Source: Amycolatopsis sp. WQ 127309 (GTDB lineage: Bacteria; Actinomycetota; Actinomycetes; Mycobacteriales; Pseudonocardiaceae). Taken from it: a stretch of DNA of 64,000 bases. Every line of letters starts with the position of its first letter. Positions within the stretch are counted from its first letter, which is position 1. The position numbers and the translations under genes were made by a program. The notes beneath the pieces are model-generated. The model saw only the letters and a program-made list of their open reading frames with translations. It made no database searches and was not told the DNA's origin. This document shows positions 58,154-64,000 of this stretch, one piece after another. The stretch is taken from the NCBI RefSeq assembly GCF_023023025.1, contig NZ_CP095481.1, positions 5,531,001 to 5,595,000 on the forward strand, read 5' to 3'.

Positions 58154-59094
58154 GCGCTCTTCCCCAAGGTCAGCAGGCTCACCAGGTCGTAGGCGACGTG
58201 GGAGGCCGCGATGGCGGTGATCTCCGCGTGATCGTAAGCGGGGGCCAGTTCGACGACGTCGGCTCCGATCAGGTTGAGGTCGCGCAGGCCGCGCAGGATC
58301 TCCAGCAGCTCGCGGCTGGTCATCCCGCCGGCTTCGGGGGTGCCCGTGCCGGGGGCGTGGGCCGGGTCGAGGACGTCGATGTCGACGGAGACGTACAGCG
58401 GCCGGTCGCCGATCCGCTGCCGCAGCGCGTCCACGGTCTCGTCGACGCCGCGGCGCAGGACGTCGCCGGAGGTGACGATGCCGAAGCCGAGGCGGCGGTC
58501 TTCTTCGAGGTCCCGTTTGCCGTACAACGGCCCGCGCGTGCCGACGTGCGACAGCGCGCTCGTGTCGAGGATGCCCTCCTCCGACGCCCGCCGGAACGGC
58601 GTGCCGTGGGTGTACGGCTCGCCGAAGTAGGTGTCCCAGGTGTCGAGGTGCGCGTCGAAGTGCAGCAGCGCCACCGGTCCGTGGCGCTTGGCCGCGGCGC
58701 GCAGCAGCGGCAGCGCGATCGTGTGGTCGCCGCCGACGGTCACCAGCCGCGTCCCGTTCGCCTGCAGCGCTTCGGCTTCCTGCTGCAGGACCTCGATCGC
58801 CTCGCCGATGTTGAACGGGTTGACGGCGATGTCACCCGCGTCCACCACCTGCATCTCGGCGAACGGCGAGACGTCCAGCTCCGGGTGGTAGGGCCGCAGC
58901 AGCCGGCTCGCCTCGCGGACGGCGGCCGGGCCGAACCGCGCGCCGGGCCGGTAGGACACCCCGGAGTCGAAGGGCACCCCGACGACGGCGACGTCGGCGC
59001 GCTCGACCTGGTCGATCCGCGGCAGCCGCGCGAAGGTGGCGAACCCGGCGAACCGGGGGATCCGCGACGAGTCGAGGGGTCCGACGTTAGGCAC
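58150..59094 (-). CDS. speB: Agmatinase/guanidinobutyrase-type ureohydrolase
   Basis: 314 residues from GTG 59094. The binuclear manganese ligands are all in place: [12 protein letters not shown] near residue 118, [12 protein letters not shown] near 141, and [22 protein letters not shown] near 223. The family removes urea from agmatine, guanidinobutyrate or similar. The length and the [37 protein letters not shown]-terminus region fit agmatinase. The symbol follows the family; the true substrate is unproven, and the neighbouring aminobutyraldehyde dehydrogenase and TPP enzyme would suit a guanidino acid as well. Overlaps the symporter gene by 8 bp. Confidence 0.85.
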   Translation of the reverse strand: MPNVGPLDSSRIPRFAGFATFARLPRIDQVERADVAVVGVPFDSGVSYRPGARFGPAAVREASRLLRPYHPELDVSPFAEMQVVDAGDIAVNPFNIGEAIEVLQQEAEALQANGTRLVTVGGDHTIALPLLRAAAKRHGPVALLHFDAHLDTWDTYFGEPYTHGTPFRRASEEGILDTSALSHVGTRGPLYGKRDLEEDRRLGFGIVTSGDVLRRGVDETVDALRQRIGDRPLYVSVDIDVLDPAHAPGTGTPEAGGMTSRELLEILRGLRDLNLIGADVVELAPAYDHAEITAIAASHVAYDLVSLLTLGKSA

Positions 59095-60538
59095 TGGCAG
59101 GCTCCTGTTCGCGGGGTGGGACGGACGTGTCCTCGCCGTTGAGACGGCGGGTCCAGGTGGTCAGGATCGAGTCGGCCGTGCGGGGTGTGGCGAAGCTGAC
59201 GGCCAGGTAGACCAGCAGGCTCGCGCCCAGCCCCCAGTAGATCGGGGTGTTGGCCTCGACGCCGTCGATGATCATGAACGTCACCACGGACACCGTGCCC
59301 GCGATCATCGAGGCGTACGCGCCCTGGCGGGTGCCGCGCTTCCAGAACAGCGCGCCGACGATCGCCACCAGCAGGCCGCCGACGAGGATGTCGTAGGCGA
59401 TGGTGAGCGCGTTGACGACGTCGTCGACGATCATCGCGATGCCGATCGCGACCAAGCCGAGCACGAGCGTGGTGATCCGGTTGCGGCGGACCTCGCCGGT
59501 CTCGCTGTTCTTCAGGCCCAGCTTGGTCAGCAGGTCCGACGTCGTGGTGGTGGCGCAGGCGATCAGCGCGCCGCTGGCGGTCGACATCATCGCCGAGAGC
59601 GCGGCGGCCAGCACCAGACCGCGGACGCCGGTCGGCAGCAGCCGTTCGACGATCGTCGCGAAGGCGTCCTGCGCGCTGCCGAGGTCCGGGTAGAGCGCGT
59701 GGGCGGCCATTCCGATCAGCGCGCCGGCGACGCCGTAGACCAGGCAGTAGACGCCGGAGGTGATGCCGCCGGACGTCGCGATCGCCGGCGTGCGGGCGGT
59801 GAACACCCGCTGCCAGATGTCCTGGCCGATGAGCAGGCCGAAGGTGTAGATCACGAAGTACGTGACGATCGTGTCCGTGCCGATCGAGGTGAAGCTGAAG
59901 AAGCTCGCGTCGAGCTTCTCGCTCATGCCGCTGAAGCCGCCGGCGGAGCTGATCGCGACCGGCAGCAGGATCGCCAGGATGCCGATGGTCTTGATGACGA
60001 ACTGGGCGATGTCGGTGAGCGTGATCGACCACATGCCGCCGAGCACCGAGTAGAGCACCACGATCGCGCCGCCGACGGCGATGCCCGCCCAGTTCGGCAG
60101 GTCGAACAGCACCTTGAAGATGGTGGCGAAGGCCAGCGTCGAGGTCACCGTGAGCATCAGGGTGTAGCCCCACATCACGACGCCGGACACCGCGCTGGTG
60201 TTGCCGCCGTACCGCAGGTCGAGCATCTCGCCGACGGTGTAGACCTTGAGCCGCACCAGCCGCCGCGCGAACACCGCGTGCAGCACCAGGATGCCGACGC
60301 CGATGGTGAGCACCAGCCAGGCGCCCGAGATGCCGTAGGTGTAGCCGAGCTTCACGCCGCCGACGGTGGACGCGCCGCCGAGCACGACGGCCGACATCGT
60401 GCCGGAGTACATGAACCAGCCCAGCCGCCGCCCGGCGACGAGGTAGTCGGACTTCGTCTTCGCGAGCCGGAGGCCGTACCCGCCGACTCCGAGCATCCCC
60501 GCGATGTAGAGCGCGATGACCACATAGTCCCCGGTCAC
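59087..60538 (-). CDS. Sodium:solute symporter family protein
   Basis: 483 residues from GTG 60538, preceded by a perfect AAGGAGGA. Thirteen or so membrane helices of the LeuT-like SSS fold: [35 protein letters not shown] at the N-terminus, the substrate/sodium region [19 protein letters not shown] near residue 43, and [30 protein letters not shown] near 310, with the Ser/Thr-rich sodium site. It is the first gene of the operon and presumably imports the compound that the ureohydrolase attacks. Divergent from the PucR regulator gene, across about 107 bp. Confidence 0.87.
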   Translation of the reverse strand: MTGDYVVIALYIAGMLGVGGYGLRLAKTKSDYLVAGRRLGWFMYSGTMSAVVLGGASTVGGVKLGYTYGISGAWLVLTIGVGILVLHAVFARRLVRLKVYTVGEMLDLRYGGNTSAVSGVVMWGYTLMLTVTSTLAFATIFKVLFDLPNWAGIAVGGAIVVLYSVLGGMWSITLTDIAQFVIKTIGILAILLPVAISSAGGFSGMSEKLDASFFSFTSIGTDTIVTYFVIYTFGLLIGQDIWQRVFTARTPAIATSGGITSGVYCLVYGVAGALIGMAAHALYPDLGSAQDAFATIVERLLPTGVRGLVLAAALSAMMSTASGALIACATTTTSDLLTKLGLKNSETGEVRRNRITTLVLGLVAIGIAMIVDDVVNALTIAYDILVGGLLVAIVGALFWKRGTRQGAYASMIAGTVSVVTFMIIDGVEANTPIYWGLGASLLVYLAVSFATPRTADSILTTWTRRLNGEDTSVPPREQEPASA

Positions 60539-60645
60539 GGCGGTCCTCCTTACCTCTTCGGGTGGTGTTCGGGTCACCGTAGGTTCGCGGGCCACTCCTG
60601 CGGCATGGGACGATCGATCCTTCGTCTGCTGTAGGTGAGGACGTA

Positions 60646-62160
60646 ATGACCCAGAACGCGGATCCGTGGTCCACCGAAGTGAATGTCCCGTTACGGGACG
60701 TCGTCGGCAACCGGGAGCTCGCGCTCGACGTCGTCCCCGAGACGCTGCGGCCGGGCGCGCTCGACGCCCCGGTGCGCTGGGCGCACGTCAGCGAGCTGCG
60801 GGACCCCGCGCCGTACCTGATCGGCGAGGAGCTGATCCTCACCGCCGGGGTGAACCTGCCCGACGACGTCGACCGGTACGTGCGCGGGCTGCGCGAGGCC
60901 GGCGTGACGGCGCTCGGTTTCGGGCTCACCCCGACCGTCTCCGAGACGCTGCCCGAGCCGCTGCGCCGGGCGTGCGCGCGGCACGGGCTGCCATTGCTGG
61001 TGGTGCCGCCGCGGACGCCGTTCCTGGCGATCAACCGGGCCGTCTCGGTCGCGCTGACCGAGGCGGGCCAGCGGGAGCAACGGCGGATCACCGCGGCCCG
61101 GGAAGCCCTGACGCGCGCGGCGGGCGGCGGGCTCGGCGAGCTGACGGAAGCGCTTGCGGAGAGGCTGCGGTCCTGGGTCGCGCTGGTCGGCGCCGGGGAC
61201 GTGCTGGCCTCGGCCCACGACGCGCCGGCGCCGTTGCCGCCCGAGGTGCGCGAGCTCGTCGCCACCGTGCGGGCGGGGAGCGGGATCCGCAGCGCGACGA
61301 CCGAGCTGACGGGCGGCGACGGCGTCGTTTTCGTCGTGGTCCAGCCGGTCTACCCGCAGGCGACGGCGTCGCACCTGGTGGTCACCGGCCGCGCCGCCCG
61401 GTTCGACAGCGCCGACCGCGCGATCCTCGCCGTCGGCGCGGCCCTGCTCGGCCTGGTCGGGCGCGCCGGTTCGGACGCGGCCGAACTGGGCGCGGCGGCG
61501 ACCGGGCTGCTGCTCGGGCGGGCGTCGGCCGACGGCGTCGCGCGGGCCGTCCTGGGGTCGGACGTCTGCCGGCTGGTCGCCGGGACGCCGTACCGCCGCG
61601 GGCCCGGCGAGGTGGCGTTGCGCCCGGACTGGCTGCGCGCCCGGCTGGACACGCCGCTGGTCGAGGTCCGGCCCGGCCCGCGTTTCGTCGCGATCACCGG
61701 TCCGTCACCGGGAGATCTGGAGGACCTGCGCGCACACGGCTGGCTCGCGGCGGCCGGGTCGCCGGTCCCGGCCGAACGCTTGGCCGAAGCCGTGGCGGAG
61801 GTCGAGCTGCTGTTGGAACGCGCGGTGGCCCTCGGCCGCCCGGTGCTCGCCGGCAGCGGCCCGCTCGACTTCGACGCCCTGGTGGCGCCGGACGCGTCCC
61901 GCGCGTTCGCGGCCCGGACCCTGGAACCGCTGCTGGCCCTGGACCGAGCGGGGGACCGGGAGCTGGTGCCGACGGTGCGCACGTGGCTGGCCCACCACGG
62001 CGGCTGGGAGGCGACCGCGACGGCGCTGGGCGTGCACCGCAACAGCGTCCGGCACCGGATCGCCCAGGTGGAACGCGCGCTCGACGTGGACCTGGCGGAC
62101 CCGGAGACCCGGATGCGGCTGTGGTTCGCCCTGCGCTGGGCCACACATGACGTGACCTAG
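60646..62160 (+). CDS. PucR-family transcriptional regulator
   Basis: 504 residues from ATG 60646, with AGGTGAGGA upstream. N-terminal PucR-type ligand-sensing domain (residues ~17-135, LRDVVGNRELALDVVPETLR, VSELRDPAPYLIGEELILTAG). A GGDEF-like middle region follows, then the C-terminal PucR helix-turn-helix from about 445 (WLAHHGGWEATATALGVHRNSVRHRIAQVERAL). PucR regulators activate catabolic operons for purines, amino acids, polyamines or GABA in response to the substrate. Its divergent position makes it the likely activator of the symporter-ureohydrolase-TPP-ALDH operon. A GATCGATC palindrome in the shared region (near 60611) is a possible site. Confidence 0.85.
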   Translation: MTQNADPWSTEVNVPLRDVVGNRELALDVVPETLRPGALDAPVRWAHVSELRDPAPYLIGEELILTAGVNLPDDVDRYVRGLREAGVTALGFGLTPTVSETLPEPLRRACARHGLPLLVVPPRTPFLAINRAVSVALTEAGQREQRRITAAREALTRAAGGGLGELTEALAERLRSWVALVGAGDVLASAHDAPAPLPPEVRELVATVRAGSGIRSATTELTGGDGVVFVVVQPVYPQATASHLVVTGRAARFDSADRAILAVGAALLGLVGRAGSDAAELGAAATGLLLGRASADGVARAVLGSDVCRLVAGTPYRRGPGEVALRPDWLRARLDTPLVEVRPGPRFVAITGPSPGDLEDLRAHGWLAAAGSPVPAERLAEAVAEVELLLERAVALGRPVLAGSGPLDFDALVAPDASRAFAARTLEPLLALDRAGDRELVPTVRTWLAHHGGWEATATALGVHRNSVRHRIAQVERALDVDLADPETRMRLWFALRWATHDVT

Positions 62161-62233
62161 CCGGTCGACGCCTGCCGTAACACGTGCCGGTCCGGCGACG
62201 ACTCGGCCGCCGCCGGTCAGGTGGCCGGCGGGA

Positions 62234-62362
62234 ATGACCGGCGCCACCATCGAAGACGGCAACGGCACGACGATCGACCGGACCTTCAACTCCGCGGCGG
62301 ACTTCCTGAGCTCGGGCCGACCTCCTCCCGGCCGAGCCACACCCGACGCACACGGTCCTTAA
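62234..62362 (+). other. Possible small ORF or gene remnant
   Basis: A 42-codon frame, MTGATIEDGNGTTIDRTF then NSAADFLSSGR, preceded by GGCGGGA. It sits in the ~240-bp gap between the PucR gene and the response regulator. The first half looks like genuine protein sequence, the rest is Pro/Arg-rich. It may be a degraded 3' end of a lost gene or chance. The remainder of the gap shows only the leader of the response regulator gene, with an AT-rich stretch near 62365-62390. Confidence 0.25.
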
Positions 62363-62397
62363 AGGGCACTCTCAGGAAAATATGGGATTGTGGTCCG

Positions 62398-63075
62398 GTG
62401 CGAGTTTTGGTAGTCGAGGACGAAGAACCCCTGGCCGACGCGATCGCCCGTGGCTTGCGCCGCGAAGGCATGGCGGTGGACGTCGCGCTCACGGGTGACG
62501 ACGGTCACGAGAAGGCCGCCGTCACGCGGTACGACGTCGTGTTGCTGGACCGGGACCTGCCCGGGATGTCCGGTGACGAGCTGTGCCGCGAGATCGTCGC
62601 GTCCGGCGAGCTGACGCGGGTGCTGATGCTGACCGCGAGCAGTTCGGTGTCGGACCGGGTCGAGGGGCTGTCGCTCGGGGCCGACGACTACCTCGCGAAA
62701 CCGTTCGCCTTCCCCGAGCTGGTCGCGCGGGTGCGGGCGCTGGGCCGCCGCGCCACGCCGGCCGCGCCGCCGTTGCTGACGGCCGGGGACGTCGAGCTGG
62801 ACCCGGCGAAGCGCACCGTGCGCCGCGCCAGCGGGCCGGTCGAGCTGACCCGCAAGGAGTTCGGCGTCCTCGAGGTGCTGCTCTCGGCCGCCGGTTCGGT
62901 GGTCAGCAGCGAAGAGCTGCTCGAACGGGTCTGGGACGAGAACGCCGACCCGTTCACCACGACCGTCCGGGTCACCGTCATGACGCTGCGCAAGAAGCTC
63001 GGCGAGCCGGGGATCATCGAGACGGTCGTCGGCTCCGGGTACCGGGTGCCGGAGCCCGGCACGCCGCGCGCGTGA
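62398..63075 (+). CDS. OmpR-family response regulator
   Basis: 225 residues from GTG 62398 (MRVLVVEDEEPLADAIARGL). The receiver domain has the acidic pair Glu7-Asp8, phosphorylation site Asp51 in VLLDRDLPG, Thr/Ser switch region LMLTASSSVSDRVEGLSLGADDYLAKPF with the conserved Lys. The winged-helix domain of OmpR/PhoB type follows from about residue 128 (LTAGDVELDPAKRTVRRASG, TRKEFGVLEVLLSAAGSVVSS, TTTVRVTVMTLRKKLGEPG). It is coupled to the sensor kinase by a GTGA overlap. Stimulus unknown. Confidence 0.93.
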   Translation: MRVLVVEDEEPLADAIARGLRREGMAVDVALTGDDGHEKAAVTRYDVVLLDRDLPGMSGDELCREIVASGELTRVLMLTASSSVSDRVEGLSLGADDYLAKPFAFPELVARVRALGRRATPAAPPLLTAGDVELDPAKRTVRRASGPVELTRKEFGVLEVLLSAAGSVVSSEELLERVWDENADPFTTTVRVTVMTLRKKLGEPGIIETVVGSGYRVPEPGTPRA

Positions 63076-64000
63076 ACCTGCCGGGCACCCGCAGCCTCCG
63101 CGCCCGGATCACCCTGCTGGCGACCGTGCTGGTCGCCGCCGTCAGCCTGCTGCTGCTCTGGCTGGCCTGGACGCTGGTACGGGACTCGCTCGACGCGGTC
63201 CCGCAGATGCCGCCGGGCAGCACCGTGGTCGTCGACGGCTTCCAGGTGGACGCCTCGACGCTCGCGGAGCACCTGCGCGTGCACGCCCGCAACCGGATGC
63301 TGCTGTTCGGGTCGCTGGCGTTCCTGCTGGTGGTCGCGGCCGCGGCGATCCTCGCCTGGACGTTCACCTCGCGCGTGCTGCTGCCGCTGCGCGAGATCAC
63401 CGGCACGGCGCGGCGGCTGTCGGTCGAGTCGATGGGGGAGCGGATCGGCGAGGTCCGCCCGCGCGACGAGCTGGCCGAGCTGGCCGGCACGTTCGACGAC
63501 ATGCTCGACCGGCTGCAGGCCGCGTTCGACGCGCAACGCCACTTCGTCGCGAACGCGAGCCACGAGCTGCGGACGCCGTTGTCGGTGATCCGCACGGAAC
63601 TGGACGTCACGCTCGCCGACGAGGAAGCCGACGTCGCCGAGCTGCGCCGGATGGGCGGCGTGGTCCGCGACGCGACCGAACGCGCCGGCCAGCTCGTCAA
63701 CTCGCTGCTGCTGCTGGCCCGCACGGACGGCGCGGGCCTCGGCGTCCGCGAGCCGGTGGACCTGGTGGTGGTCGTCGACCGCGCCTGGCGCTCGGCCCGC
63801 GTCGAGGCCGAGCAGCGCGGGATCCGGGCGTCGTTCACGATGGCGCCGGCGCCCACGTTCGGCGATCCCGCGCTGCTGGAACGGATCGCGGGCAACCTGC
63901 TGGAGAACGCCGTGCGCCACAACGTCGAGCACGGCTGGCTGGACGTCACGACCCAGCCGGGCCCGCAGTGGTCGGTGCTGCGGGTCCGCTCGTCGGGTGG
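63072..64000 (+). CDS. Sensor histidine kinase, 3' end beyond window
   Basis: 309 residues are visible, from GTG 63072, which overlaps the response regulator stop. Topology: short basic tail, membrane helix (LLATVLVAAVSLLLLWLAWTL, about residues 14-34), a small extracytoplasmic loop of ~45 residues, second helix (LLFGSLAFLLVVAAAAILAW, about 78-97), HAMP domain to about 150, then the HisKA box HFVANASHELRTPLS with phospho-acceptor His164. The ATPase domain starts with N-box NLLENAVRHN near residue 277 and is cut at the window edge, so the G-boxes are not visible. The small loop suggests sensing of membrane state or a small ligand. It phosphorylates the adjacent regulator. Confidence 0.9.
   Translation, partial: MNLPGTRSLRARITLLATVLVAAVSLLLLWLAWTLVRDSLDAVPQMPPGSTVVVDGFQVDASTLAEHLRVHARNRMLLFGSLAFLLVVAAAAILAWTFTSRVLLPLREITGTARRLSVESMGERIGEVRPRDELAELAGTFDDMLDRLQAAFDAQRHFVANASHELRTPLSVIRTELDVTLADEEADVAELRRMGGVVRDATERAGQLVNSLLLLARTDGAGLGVREPVDLVVVVDRAWRSARVEAEQRGIRASFTMAPAPTFGDPALLERIAGNLLENAVRHNVEHGWLDVTTQPGPQWSVLRVRSSG

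Overview
The window is very GC-rich actinobacterial chromosome with many GTG starts and tightly overlapping genes. The block from dxs (53.2-55.1 kb) to the principal sigma factor (37.3-38.7 kb) follows the Mycobacterium tuberculosis order Rv2682c to Rv2703. Coding style, gene content and the short intergenic repeats suggest a Pseudonocardiaceae member, most likely an Amycolatopsis. That genus call is inference. No rRNA, tRNA, CRISPR, prophage or insertion sequence was found.

Layout. 0-7.2 kb: the 3' end of an exported protein, an RND transporter, a YihY/BrkB membrane protein and a stand-alone SF2 helicase. 7.2-8.3 kb: a gene-free, internally duplicated stretch. 8.3-13.3 kb: a xylFGH-type sugar ABC operon followed by a ROK regulator, with a promoter and an AT-rich palindromic operator candidate in front. 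13.4-17.5 kb: small housekeeping and accessory genes (zinc-ribbon protein, EamA exporter, VOC protein, papain-like-fold candidate, amino acid permease). 17.6-35.7 kb: a co-oriented alpha-glucan/trehalose supercluster, malQ-glgX-treY-treZ-glgX-glgE-treS-mak-glgB. 35.9-55.1 kb: the mycobacteria-like housekeeping block (sigA, ppgK, suhB, cei, DUF4193, DUF3093, dut, DUF3710, hydrolase, OB-fold protein, DUF3159, two TrkA subunits, APC permease, RNA methyltransferase, dxs), with a small membrane protein and an aldehyde dehydrogenase lying next to dxs. 55.1-62.2 kb: a coupled four-gene catabolic operon (solute symporter, ureohydrolase, TPP enzyme, aldehyde dehydrogenase) divergent from a PucR regulator. 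62.4 kb to the end: a two-component system whose kinase runs off the window.

How the genes work together. The 18-kb glucan locus encodes every step of a closed cycle: trehalose to maltose (TreS), maltose 1-phosphate (Mak), linear glucan (GlgE), branched glucan (GlgB), debranching (GlgX), and back to trehalose (TreY, TreZ). MalQ reshuffles short chains. The 55-62 kb operon looks like uptake and breakdown of a guanidino or polyamine compound.

The most unusual signal is a family of intergenic arrays with exact 21-bp spacing, at about 0.57, 28.04, 35.73 and 40.64 kb. Three of the four are dyad-symmetric, with the same 40-bp span across the inner pair of units. A second family, a 59-bp hairpin element, occurs twice (44.07 and 46.06 kb), and one copy supplies the C-terminus of a hydrolase.
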